A stretch of 21,806 nucleotides of DNA from Micromonosporaceae bacterium (GTDB lineage: Bacteria; Actinomycetota; Actinomycetes; Mycobacteriales; Micromonosporaceae). Shown one piece after another: positions 7,450-15,304 of the stretch (within the stretch, counting starts at the first letter, position 1; each line of letters begins with the position of its first letter). The position numbers and the translations under genes were made by a program. The DNA lies in contig JADGHA010000013.1 in NCBI GenBank assembly GCA_019689695.1, forward strand, positions 1-21,806. The letters run 5' to 3'. A model generated the notes under the pieces. That model made no database searches. It was not told the origin of the DNA and worked only from the letters and a program-made list of their open reading frames with translations.

Positions 7450-7519
7450 GCCACCGGCGTCCGCCGGTTGCAGGAAGCGCCCGGCCGGGTGCGGCAACTC
7501 GCGGCCGGGTACCACCGGA

Positions 7520-7535
7520 GCCGACCGCGGTCGGC
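7520..7535. repeat. 16-bp perfect palindrome between PadR and ATPase genes
   Basis: GCCGACCGCGGTCGGC is self-complementary over all 16 bases, about 70 bases downstream of the PadR stop and 58 before the ATPase start. It could be a second operator or an RNA structure. It does not resemble the ATACTCGA dyad, so if it binds protein the binder may not be PadR. Confidence 0.4.
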
Positions 7536-7568
7536 GTCGCACTCACCACCATACGGTGCCCGCGGCTC

Positions 7569-7591
7569 GGCTCCCTACACCACAGGGAGTC
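7569..7591 (+). promoter_or_regulatory. Hairpin covering the ATPase ribosome binding site
   Basis: CTCCCT (7571-7576) pairs with AGGGAG (7584-7589) across a 7-base loop, extended by a G-U and a G-C pair. AGGGAG is the Shine-Dalgarno sequence of the ATPase whose ATG is at 7594, so the site would be closed in the folded mRNA. This could lower or condition translation of the exporter. The effect is inferred. Confidence 0.5.
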
Positions 7592-7593
7592 AC

Positions 7594-8607
7594 ATGTCCA
7601 CAGCCATCAGTCCGGCGCGCTCTGGCGCGCCCGTAACCGCGTCGCGCGGCCTGGCGCTGCGCGCCGCCGATCTGGTCAAGACCTACCCCGGCAGGCCGCC
7701 GGTCCGCGCCCTCGACGGGCTCTCCGTCGAGGTCGCCGCCGGCACCGTCTTCGGCCTGCTCGGCCCGAACGGGGCCGGCAAGTCCACCACCGTCCGGATC
7801 CTCAGCACGCTGTCCCGCGCCGACTCCGGCGCCGCCGAGGTGGCCGGCCTGGACGTCGCGCGCCAGCCGGACCAGGTGCGCCGCCGAATCGGGCTGGTGT
7901 CGCAGAAGCCGTCCAGCGACCCGATGGCGACCGGGCGGGAGAACCTGGTGCTCGCCGGCCGGCTGCACGGCATGTCCCGGCGGGACGCCCACCGGCGGGC
8001 GGCCGAGCTGCTGGAGCGGTTCCGGCTCACCGACGCCGCGGACCGGCTCGCCCGGACCTACTCCGGCGGCATGGCCCGCAAGCTCGACGTGGCCATCGGG
8101 CTGATGCACCGGCCGGAGGTGCTGTTCCTGGACGAGCCCACCACCGGCCTGGACCCCGAGGCGCGCGCCGAGATGTGGGCCGAGATCGAGCGGCTGGCCG
8201 TCGACCACCAGACGACCGTCCTGCTCACCACGCACTACCTGGAGGAGGCCGACCGGCTCGCCGACCGGCTCGCGATCGTCGACCACGGCCGGGTGGTGGT
8301 GGAGGGCTCGCCCGAGGAGTTGAAGAGCGCGCTGCGCGGCGACCGGGTGCGGGTCGAACTCGCCGAGCAGGACGACACGGGCCGGGCCCGGTCCCTGGTC
8401 GGCGGCATCGCCGGCGTCGGGGAACCGGTCGTCGAAGGGCGGAGCCTCACCGCCCGGGCCGACGACGGCGCGGCCGCCGTGCCCGCCGTGCTCGCTGCCC
8501 TCGACGGCGCCGGCATCGCGGTCGCTTCGGTGACCGTCGCCCGTCCGTCCCTCGACGACGTCTATCTCAGCCACGTTGGCCGCACCTTCAAGGAGGACGA
8601 GAAGTGA
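7594..8607 (+). CDS. DrrA-type ABC transporter ATP-binding protein
   Basis: 337 residues from ATG 7594 (AGGGAG 4 bases upstream). ABC motifs occur in order: Walker A GPNGAGKST (57-65), Q-loop Gln104 in LVSQKP, the signature YSGGM (156-160, the usual DrrA variant of LSGGQ), Walker B VLFLDEPTTGLDP (176-188) and switch His214. The roughly 100-residue C-terminal extension with RPSLDDVYLSHVG is typical of the daunorubicin-resistance (DrrA) subfamily. It energises export by the permease next door, whose GTG overlaps its TGA. It most likely confers resistance to a hydrophobic drug or exports a metabolite. The substrate cannot be read from sequence, and no biosynthetic cluster adjoins. Confidence 0.93.
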   Translation: MSTAISPARSGAPVTASRGLALRAADLVKTYPGRPPVRALDGLSVEVAAGTVFGLLGPNGAGKSTTVRILSTLSRADSGAAEVAGLDVARQPDQVRRRIGLVSQKPSSDPMATGRENLVLAGRLHGMSRRDAHRRAAELLERFRLTDAADRLARTYSGGMARKLDVAIGLMHRPEVLFLDEPTTGLDPEARAEMWAEIERLAVDHQTTVLLTTHYLEEADRLADRLAIVDHGRVVVEGSPEELKSALRGDRVRVELAEQDDTGRARSLVGGIAGVGEPVVEGRSLTARADDGAAAVPAVLAALDGAGIAVASVTVARPSLDDVYLSHVGRTFKEDEK

Positions 8608-9380
8608 CCGCCCTGGCCCACTCGGGTCACCTGACCGGCCGGCAGTTGCGGGCGCTGACCCGGCAGCCGGCGATGTTCGGCTTCCTGCTGGTCCAGCCGG
8701 TGATCTGGTTGCTGCTCTTCGGCCAGCTGTTCAAGAACGTCATCCACATCCCGGGGTTCGCGCACACCGGCTCGTACCTGGAGTTCATCACCCCCGGCGT
8801 GATCGTGATGACCGCCCTGTTCAACAGCGGCTGGGCGGGGACCGTCTACATCGACGACATGGCCCGCGGGGTGATGGACCGCCTGCTCGCCTCCCCGGTA
8901 CGCCGCGGCTCGATGATCGCGGGGACGCTCGCCTACCAGGCGATCACGACGATGCTGCAGACTCTTGTGATCTTCGGCATCGCGTACGCCGCCGGGGCGC
9001 GCTTCCCGGGCGCCGGCGAGGGGATCGTGACCACGCTGGTCGCCGCCGCGCTGATCGGGATGATCATCAGCTCCTTCTCCGCCGCGGTCGCGCTGCTGGT
9101 ACGCCAGCAGGAGGCGCTGATCGGCATCAGCCAGTTCATCGTGCTGCCGCTGCAGTTCCTGTCCTCGGGGATCATGGACACCCGGCTCTCGCCGTCCTGG
9201 GTGCGCGAGGTCGCCCGGTTCAACCCGGTCGACTGGGCCGTGGTGGCCAGCCGCGAGGCGCTCAGCGGCAGCGCCGACTGGGCACTGGTGGCCGGGCGGC
9301 TCGGGCTGCTCGCCGCGGTGGCCGCAGCGATCGCACTCCTCGCCGCTGGTGCCTTCCGGGCGTACCGGCGCTCGATCTGA
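8604..9380 (+). CDS. DrrB-type ABC-2 transporter permease
   Basis: 258 residues from GTG 8604, which overlaps the ATPase stop (GTGA) and has AAGGAGG 7 bases upstream, indicating translational coupling. The protein has the ABC-2 fold with about six membrane helices. Recognisable segments are QPVIWLLLFGQLF near the N-terminus, the conserved MARGVMDRLLASPVRRGSMI coupling region, and FLSSGIMDT and FNPVDWAV near the C-terminus, as in daunorubicin-resistance DrrB proteins. It would form the membrane pore as a dimer with two ATPase copies. A strong hairpin follows the gene and ends the operon. Confidence 0.92.
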   Translation: MTALAHSGHLTGRQLRALTRQPAMFGFLLVQPVIWLLLFGQLFKNVIHIPGFAHTGSYLEFITPGVIVMTALFNSGWAGTVYIDDMARGVMDRLLASPVRRGSMIAGTLAYQAITTMLQTLVIFGIAYAAGARFPGAGEGIVTTLVAAALIGMIISSFSAAVALLVRQQEALIGISQFIVLPLQFLSSGIMDTRLSPSWVREVARFNPVDWAVVASREALSGSADWALVAGRLGLLAAVAAAIALLAAGAFRAYRRSI

Positions 9381-9394
9381 CTCCGGGTAGGCGA

Positions 9395-9436
9395 TCGCGA
9401 AGGATGGGTGTCCCGCGTGGCACCCGTCCTTCGCGA
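9395..9436 (+). terminator. Terminator hairpin after the exporter operon
   Basis: A 16-bp stem (9395-9410 with 9421-9436, one G-U) encloses a 10-base loop, 14 bases after the permease stop. No T-run follows. Its position and strength support termination of the PadR-DrrAB transcript. Confidence 0.8.
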
Positions 9437-9445
9437 CCCCGCTCG

Positions 9446-9518
9446 CTCCGGCCGCCGAACGCTGACTCGGCTCCCGGCTGTCGAATGTCGACTCGGGCTC
9501 CGGCCGCCGAATGCCGGG
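9446..9518. repeat. Imperfect 25-26-bp tandem repeat, about 2.8 copies
   Basis: Three successive units start at 9446, 9471 and 9498, each of the form CTCCGGCCGCCGAAnGCnGACTCGG; the third is truncated. Unit 2 differs by several transitions and one inserted base. The array lies between the exporter terminator and the penicillin-binding protein gene. It is too short and too diverged for a CRISPR, and no function is evident. Confidence 0.5.
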
Positions 9519-9535
9519 AGATTGCTGTGAGATAG

Positions 9536-9550
9536 CCAGCAACTTGCTGG
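9536..9550. promoter_or_regulatory. Palindrome upstream of the penicillin-binding protein gene
   Basis: CCAGCAA-C-TTGCTGG is a perfect 15-base dyad 54 bases before the start codon, in the expected promoter zone. It could be an operator; no matching regulator is known. A second GC-rich dyad (9565-9577) follows closely. Confidence 0.4.
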
Positions 9551-9603
9551 ATTCGCGCGTGCAGGGCCGGCCCGGCCGACCTTCGTGCGCTATCAGTTGA
9601 AGG

Positions 9604-11664
9604 ATGGGGAGGGCTGTCAAGCTTCTGATGTTCGCTGTCGTCGCCGGCGTTGTGCTCGCCGTCTCAGCACTGCCGGCTGGTGCCGTGGTGGCCTACCTCA
9701 CCAGGAGCGCCACCGGCTCCTTCGACGACCTCCCAAGCGACCTGAAGATTCCCGCTCCCGCGCAGGCCTCACGCCTCTACGCCGACGACGGCAAGACCCT
9801 CATCACCACCTTCTACGACGAGAACCGTCGCGTGGTGCCGCTCGATGCGGTGGCCCAGGTCATGCAGCAGGCCATGGTCGCGGCCGAGGACATCCGGTTC
9901 TACCAGCACGGGGGCGTCGACCTGCGCAGTGTCGTCCGGGCCTTCGTGGCGAACGTCAAGCAGGACCAGGTCGAGCAGGGCGCGTCCACATTGACCATGC
10001 AGTATGTACGGAACGTGCTCAAGAGCGACCCGAACCTCACGCCGGAGCAGCGCCAGGCGGCCACCGCCGAGACCGTCGAGCGCAAGCTCCGGGAGATGCG
10101 GTACGCGGCGGCGCTGGAACGAAAGCTCTCCAAACAGGAGATTCTCGAACGGTACCTCAACATCGCCTATTTCGGTGCCGGCGCCTACGGCATCGACGCG
10201 GCCAGCCGGCGCTACTTCTCCAAGCCGCCGAGCCAGCTCACGCTGGCCGAGGCGGCGCTGATCGCCGGCCTGGTCCAGTCACCCGACACCGACAACCCGA
10301 TCAGCGGCGACCGGGCCGCCGCGCTCGCCCGGCGGTCGTACGTGCTCGACGCGATGGTCCGGATGAAGGCGATCAGCCAGCAGCAGGCGGAGCGGGCCAA
10401 GGCCGAGCCGCTGCGGCTGAGGACCAGCGAGCCGCCCAACGACTGCGTCGGGGTGGCGAGAAAGCACAACGACTGGGGCTTCTACTGCGACTACTTCGTG
10501 CAGTGGTGGAACAGCCAGCCCGCCTTCGGCTCGACGGTGGCCGAGCGGCAGAGCGCGCTCAGGCGCGGCGGCTACACGATCATCACCGCGCTGGACCCCG
10601 ACATCCAGGCCGCCGCCCTCGAGCAGTCCCTCGACGTGTACGGGTACCGCAGCGCGCGGACGCTGCCGATGGCGGTCGTCCAGCCCGGCACCGGACGGGT
10701 GCTGGCCATGGCGGTGAACCGCCACTACAGCCTCGCCGACGGCAGGTCCAACACGGTCAACCAGCTCATCGCCGGCGGTGGCGGGGTGACCGGGTACCAG
10801 GCCGGCTCCACGTTCAAGATGTTCACCATGCTCGCCGCGCTGGCGGAGGGCAAGCCGCTGAACACCGGTTTCAACGCGCCCTCGCCGCTGGTCACCAAAT
10901 GGCCGGGAAGCGGGCCGGGCAGCTGCGGCGGCCACTACTGCCCGAGCAATGACAATCCTTCCTGGATGGACGGGTACCGCACGATGTGGACCGGCTTCGG
11001 CCGCTCGGTGAACACCTACTTCGTCTGGCTGGAGGAGCAGATCGGCCCGGAGAAGGCGGTCGCCATGGCCCAGCGGCTGGGCATCACGTTCCGGGCCAAG
11101 AGCGACGCCGAGCGGGCGGAGAAGGGTGCGCAGGGGTGGGGCTCGTTCACCCTCGGGGTGGCCGACACCACACCGCTGGACCTCGCCAACGCGTACGCCA
11201 CGGTCGCCGCCGAGGGCCGGTACTGCCGGCCCCTGCCCGTCCTGTCCATCCTGGACTCCAGCGGACGGGCGGTCGCCGCCGCCGAGCCCAGCTGCCAGCA
11301 GGTCATCGCCCCGGACGTCGCGCGGGCGGCGACCGACGCGGCCCGGTGCCCGGTCGGCCAGCAGTCCGCGTACGGCAAATGCGACGGCGGCACCGCCGCG
11401 GCGGTCGCCGGAATCCTCGACGGCCGCCCGTTCGCCGGCAAGACCGGCTCCGCGGAGAACAACGCGACGGAGACCTTCGTGGGCTTCACGCCGCAGCTGG
11501 CCGCCGCGGCCATCGCCGCCAATCCGGACGATCCCGGCGACCACGTCGGCTCGGCGGTGTCCCCGCGGGTCAACGCCGCGGTGGCGAGGACGGTGGTCGC
11601 GGCGCTCGCTGGCCAGCCGTACCAGGACTTCACGCCGCCCAGCCGCGAGCTGGCGTTCGGCTGA
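9604..11664 (+). CDS. Bifunctional class A penicillin-binding protein
   Basis: 686 residues. An N-terminal membrane anchor (about 8-31) precedes a GT51 glycosyltransferase domain: EDIRFYQHGGVD with catalytic Glu95, GASTLTMQYVRN, a KLREMRYAAALE helix, then LERYLNIAYFGAGAYGIDAAS. The transpeptidase domain carries all three active-site motifs: STFK (Ser402, Lys405), SVN (468-470) and KTG (613-615). It would polymerise and crosslink peptidoglycan outside the membrane and be the target of beta-lactams. No PASTA repeat follows, unlike many actinobacterial PonA proteins. A GAAGG abuts the ATG, too close for a normal ribosome site, and TATCAG lies 7 bases upstream, so the mRNA may be leaderless. It stands as a single gene. 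Confidence 0.95.
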   Translation: MGRAVKLLMFAVVAGVVLAVSALPAGAVVAYLTRSATGSFDDLPSDLKIPAPAQASRLYADDGKTLITTFYDENRRVVPLDAVAQVMQQAMVAAEDIRFYQHGGVDLRSVVRAFVANVKQDQVEQGASTLTMQYVRNVLKSDPNLTPEQRQAATAETVERKLREMRYAAALERKLSKQEILERYLNIAYFGAGAYGIDAASRRYFSKPPSQLTLAEAALIAGLVQSPDTDNPISGDRAAALARRSYVLDAMVRMKAISQQQAERAKAEPLRLRTSEPPNDCVGVARKHNDWGFYCDYFVQWWNSQPAFGSTVAERQSALRRGGYTIITALDPDIQAAALEQSLDVYGYRSARTLPMAVVQPGTGRVLAMAVNRHYSLADGRSNTVNQLIAGGGGVTGYQAGSTFKMFTMLAALAEGKPLNTGFNAPSPLVTKWPGSGPGSCGGHYCPSNDNPSWMDGYRTMWTGFGRSVNTYFVWLEEQIGPEKAVAMAQRLGITFRAKSDAERAEKGAQGWGSFTLGVADTTPLDLANAYATVAAEGRYCRPLPVLSILDSSGRAVAAAEPSCQQVIAPDVARAATDAARCPVGQQSAYGKCDGGTAAAVAGILDGRPFAGKTGSAENNATETFVGFTPQLAAAAIAANPDDPGDHVGSAVSPRVNAAVARTVVAALAGQPYQDFTPPSRELAFG

Positions 11665-11802
11665 CCTCGGCTCACCTTCTGTGGTGCCGTTCTCCCGCCG
11701 CGGCGGCTTCGCGTCCCGGCACGGACGGCCGCGGCCAGGCCCTGGGTGACCTGCTCATGCCGCGCGTCCCGAGCTTCGTCGGCTGCCCCGAGCTCGCCAC
11801 CG
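11665..11802. other. Intergenic GC-rich stretch, no clear feature
   Basis: This is the first part of the 320-base gap between the penicillin-binding protein and the mannanase. It contains only short GC-rich palindromes such as CCGCCGCGGCGG (11695-11706) and no convincing terminator, RNA gene or small gene. The rest of the gap holds the mannanase promoter and leader. Confidence 0.4.
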
Positions 11803-11832
11803 TTGTATCGAAACGCGTTCGAAGAGTAGCTT
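11803..11832 (+). promoter_or_regulatory. Mannanase promoter with LacI-like operator in the spacer
   Basis: TTGTAT (11803-11808) and TAGCTT (11827-11832) are 18 bases apart. The spacer holds TCGAAACGCGTTCGA (11808-11822), a near-palindrome with the CGAA...TTCG layout seen in LacI-family operators of actinobacterial glycoside hydrolase genes. Transcription would start near 11839, giving a leader of about 145 bases. Catabolite or substrate-dependent repression is inferred. No LacI gene is in the window. Confidence 0.5.
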
Positions 11833-11984
11833 GATGGACGCTGAGCCGGGACCGCACAAGTCACCATCGCGTCGCGCGCGGCACTGGCACGCGCGCTCGG
11901 GCAGGCGCACCTCACGAGCCGAGGCGGGACGGGGCGGCGTGCCCAGCCCCGATCCTTCCCGGTCCGCTCACCCTGAGGTAGGTC

Positions 11985-13343
11985 ATGAAGAGACAGCTTC
12001 TTGTCCTCGGCGCTGCCCTCCTCGCAGCCGCCGCCTCCGTACTGATGTATGTGCAGCCCGCGTCCGCCGCGGTCGGGCTGCACGTCAGCGGTCGTAACAT
12101 CGTCGAGGCAAACGGCCAGACGTTCATCATGCGCGGGGTCAACCACGAGCACGTCTGGTTCACCAACCAGACCAGCTCCTTCGCCAACATCAAGGCCCTC
12201 GGCGCGAACACCATCCGCGTCGTGCTGGGCAGCGGCAAGCGGTGGGGCCCCTCCACCGACGTCGCCAACGTCATCTCGCTCTGCAAGCAGAACCGGTTGA
12301 TCTGCGTGCTCGAGGTGCACGACACCACCGGATACGGCGAGGACGGCGCGGCCGCCTCCCTCGACGAGGCGGTCAACTACTGGATCAGCCAGAAGAGCGC
12401 ACTGGTCGGCCAGGAGAACTACGTCATCATCAACATCGGCAACGAGCCGATCGGCAACAACAACGCCAGCCAATGGATCGACGCCACGACCAACGCGATC
12501 CGGAAGATGCGCAGCAACGGCTTCGAGCACCTGCTCATGGTGGACGCGCCGAACTGGGGTCAGGACTGGCAGTTCGTCATGCGGGACAACGCGCAGACGG
12601 TCCTGGACGCGGACAGCCAGCACAACACCGTGCTCTCCATCCACATGTACGACGTGTTCAACACCACGTCCGCCATCACCGACTACCTCGACCGGTTCCA
12701 GGCCAACGGCTGGCCATTGGTCATCGGCGAGTTCGGCTGGCGCGCTAGTCCGAACAATGTGGACGATCAGGCGGTGATGGCCGAGGCGCAGGCCCGCGGC
12801 ATCGGCTACCTCGGCTGGTCCTGGGCCGGCAACAACGACCCAATCCTGGACATGACCGTGAACTTCGACCCCAACCAGCTCACCACCTGGGGCCAGCGCA
12901 TCTTCAACGGCCCCAACGGCATCAAGGCCACCGCCAAGGAAGCCACCATCTTCGGTGGCCCGCCGCCGTCGTCCAGTGCCCCGCCGTCCAGCCAGCCACC
13001 GTCATCGAGCGCGCCGCCCTCCAGCAGCGCGCCGCCCACCGGCTCGCGTGGCTGCTCCGCGACGTACTCGATCGTGAACCAGTGGCCGGGCGGCTTCCAG
13101 GGCGAGGTACGGGTGACCGCCGGCAGTTCGGCGATCACCGGCTGGACCGTGACCTGGACGTTCGCGAATGGACAGAGCGTCACCCAGGCGTGGAACGCGA
13201 CGGTGACCGGCAGCGGGTCCACGGTGACCGCGCGCAACGTGAGCTACAACGGCAACCTCGGCGCGGGTGCCAGCACCACCTTCGGGTTCCTCGGAACCTG
13301 GAACGGCACCAACAGCGTCCCCACGGTGTCCTGCACCGCCCGG
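11985..13343 (+). CDS. Secreted GH5 endo-beta-mannanase with CBM2 module (3' end unresolved)
   Basis: The ATG has GAGG 6 bases upstream. Residues 1-28 form a signal peptide ending PASA. Residues 30-320 are a glycoside hydrolase family 5 barrel, closest in style to bacterial beta-mannanases (GH5_8): FIMRGVNHEHVWF, ALGANTIRVVLGSGKRW, acid/base Glu154 in IGNEP and nucleophile Glu249 in VIGEFGW. A Pro/Ser linker (about 325-352) leads to a family 2 carbohydrate-binding module (about 355-453) ending SCTAR, with the expected Trp residues and terminal cysteines. It would hydrolyse mannan while bound to cellulose or similar polysaccharide. No stop codon follows: the frame continues to 15083 across the antisense of the MFS gene. 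I place the real end near 13343, where the CBM ends and a G9 tract begins. A cellulase assignment cannot be fully excluded. Confidence 0.85.
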
Positions 13344-13382
13344 GCGCCCGGGCCCGCGGGGGGGGGCGCGTCTGGCGCCCGG
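13340..13382. other. G9 tract inside inverted repeat; probable collapsed intergenic terminator
   Basis: Arms CCGGGCGCC (13340-13348) and GGCGCCCGG (13374-13382) flank a 25-base loop containing nine consecutive G (13358-13366). The convergent mannanase and MFS genes both reach their family-typical ends here without stop codons in any nearby frame. The poly-G texture resembles both window edges. The likeliest cause is sequence lost or misread at a terminator hairpin. Confidence 0.6.
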
Positions 13383-14774
13383 CCCGTCCTCTCTGGTGCG
13401 GCGGGGGACCAGCTGGATCAGCACCGCGAGCGTGACCTCCAGCGCGATGAGGGCGACCAGGCTCGCCTGGAATCCGCTGGTGTACCCGGCGGCCTGGTAG
13501 AAGATCACCCCGATGACGGCCACTCCCACCGCGTTGCCGGTCTGGTTGACCGTGACGAGCACGCCGGACGCCGCGCCGGCTCGGGCCGGAGCAACCTCCG
13601 CCAGAGCGACCGTGGTCAGTGGGGCCAGCACCATGCCCATCCCGATGCCGTCGACGGCCAGACCAGGCAGCAGCCAGCCGATGCCGTGGCCGGCGGCGGC
13701 CGCCATGCCGGCCAGGCCGGCGACCATGACCAGCGCGCCGACGGTGATCACCTGACGGCCCAGCCGGGCGGCGATCCGATGCGCGTTCATCGAGGTCAGC
13801 AAGTAGCCCACACCGATCGCCATGAAGACCGTGCCGGACTCCAGCGCCGACAGCCCGCGCCCGAACTGCAGGTAGAGCGCCAAGATGAGGAAGAACGAGG
13901 CCTGTCCCATCCAGAACACCTGGGTGGCGGCCAGCGCGGTGGAGAACGCCCGCTGCCGGAACAGGTCGAGGCTGACCAGCGGGTGCGGGCGATGCCGCTG
14001 GTGCGCGGTGAAGGCCGCGAACAGGGCAGCCGAGCCGGCCAGGCTCAGCCATGTCCACAGTGGCCAGCCGTACTCCGGGCCTTCGATCAGCGGGAGCACC
14101 AGGGCGACCAGGGCGGCGGTGACCAGGCCGACGCCGGGCAGGTCGAGCTTGCTCCCGGCGCTGCGCGACTCCGGCAGCGCGCCGAGCCTGGCCAGCGCGG
14201 CGGCCCCGACCGGCAGGTTGATCAGAAAGCACATCCGCCAGTCCAGGCCGAGCAGGTCCGCCTTGATCAGCAGGCCGCCGATGACCTGGCCGAAGACGGC
14301 GCCGAGCCCGAGGGCGAGGCTGTACCGGGCGAACGCCCGCGGCTGCCCGGCCGGCGGGACGGCGGTGCGCAGGATGGCCAGCGTCTGCGGCATCAGCAGG
14401 GCCGCCCCCGCACCCTGCAGCACCCGGGCCGCGACCAGCAGGCCGGCGGTGGGCGCGACGCCGCAGAGCACGGACGCCGCGGTGAACAGCGCCAGCCCCA
14501 GGCCGAAGATCCGCCGCCGGCCGTAGATGTCGCCGAGCCGGCCGCCGGTGATCAGTCCCGACGCGAGGGCCAGGCCGAACCCGGCCACGACCCACTGCAG
14601 CGCGGCCGGGCCGGCGTTCAGGTCGAAGTGGATGGCGGGCAGCGCCACGTTCACGATGAAGAAGTCCAGCGACATCATGAATGTGGCGGTCAGGAGTACG
14701 GCCATGACACCGCGCGGGGCGCGCGCGGTGACCGGGGCCGTGGTGGCCGCGGCGGCGGCCTTGGTCGTGGTCAC
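13365..14774 (-). CDS. DHA2-type MFS drug exporter (3' end unresolved)
   Basis: The GTG start at 14774 has AGGAGG 3-4 bases upstream. The body is about 470 residues with about 14 membrane helices, as in the EmrB/QacA family. TM1 contains MSLDFFIVNVALP with the family Asp, motif A appears as GGRLGDIYGRRR, and later helices include GIGMGMVLAPLTTVAL and a GAASGVLVTVNQTGNAVG segment. It would expel a hydrophobic compound in exchange for protons. It is the second gene of a leftward pair with the SnoaL-like protein, divergent from a LuxR-family regulator. The frame stays open past its natural C-terminus (QLVPRRTREDGPGARRA) into the antisense of the mannanase as far as 13002, so the true stop is missing from this sequence. 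Confidence 0.88.
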
Positions 14775-14787
14775 AGGTCCTCCTATC

Positions 14788-14812
14788 CGGGGGCCGGCAC
14801 CGCCGGCCCCCG
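14788..14812 (-). terminator. Hairpin between SnoaL-like and MFS genes
   Basis: A perfect 11-bp GC stem (14788-14798 with 14802-14812) closes on a 3-base loop, in the 56-base gap just upstream of the MFS ribosome site. It may be an attenuator lowering exporter expression relative to the first gene, or protect mRNA ends. It has no T-run. Confidence 0.5.
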
Positions 14813-14830
14813 TGGGAACAGCTGGTCAGG

Positions 14831-15178
14831 TCAGGCCGGAACCTTGTCGAGGAAGCCGTGCACCTTCGAGATCTGGCCGTCGGCGATGACCGCGACGTCG
14901 AAGCCGACCGCGATCGCCTCGGCGTCGCGCGGGCCGAGGTGCCAGGTGAACCGGGCGATGTCGTGGTGGGCGTCGACCGGTCCGGCGAGCCGGAACTGCA
15001 GTCCGGCGAACTGGCTCTGCGCCGCGGCGATGACCGCGTCGATCTGGTCGCGGCCGGTCACCGCGGCCAGCGGGTCGGTGTAGGTTGCGTCCGGCGCGAA
15101 CACCTCGTCGACGAGCTTGCGGCGGGCGGTCGCGTCCGTCTCGTTCCAGGCGGCGATGTACTTCTCGATGAGCTGCAT
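14831..15178 (-). CDS. SnoaL/NTF2-like small protein
   Basis: 115 residues with AAAGGA 7 bases before the ATG. The sequence shows the nuclear transport factor 2-like cone fold typical of SnoaL-like proteins: an N-terminal helix IEKYIAAWNETDA, DEVFAPDATYTDP, the GRDQIDAVIAAAQSQF helix, and beta strands with FRLAGPVDAHHDIARFTWHLG and a closing GQISKVHGFLD. Such proteins act as cyclases, isomerases or ligand binders on small hydrophobic molecules; the reaction here is unknown. It leads the operon containing the MFS exporter, suggesting that both deal with the same compound. Confidence 0.85.
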   Translation of the reverse strand: MQLIEKYIAAWNETDATARRKLVDEVFAPDATYTDPLAAVTGRDQIDAVIAAAQSQFAGLQFRLAGPVDAHHDIARFTWHLGPRDAEAIAVGFDVAVIADGQISKVHGFLDKVPA

Positions 15179-15304
15179 CGCGGATCCTTTCCGATCTCTG
15201 GTCGGGCTTGGGACGCTGTCGAAGCTACGAAGATCTGTGACCTGCGGAATCGGTATCGCTTAGGTAATCCGGCGCGGGGCGTACCGGTGTGTAGGGTCGA
15301 AATC
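15179..15304. promoter_or_regulatory. Divergent promoter region, SnoaL-MFS and LuxR genes
   Basis: This 126-base gap separates two divergent starts and must carry promoters for both. I see no consensus -35/-10 pair or clear operator dyad, though AT-richer blocks occur near 15223-15240 and 15251-15269. The arrangement suggests that the large regulator controls the leftward pair. Confidence 0.35.

Noticed and set aside
9446..9518. CRISPR array
   Set aside because: Units are directly abutting without unique spacers, diverged, and no cas gene is present.
13002..13364. Minus-strand continuation of the MFS frame
   Set aside because: It is antisense to the CBM2 and linker coding region, with low-complexity Arg/Gly/Ala sequence; the transporter ends naturally near 13365.
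13344..15083. Plus-strand continuation of the mannanase frame to give a 1032-residue protein
   Set aside because: The continuation is antisense to the well-supported MFS gene, has Gln/Arg/Gly-rich shadow composition and no domain; the CBM2 already ends at 13343.
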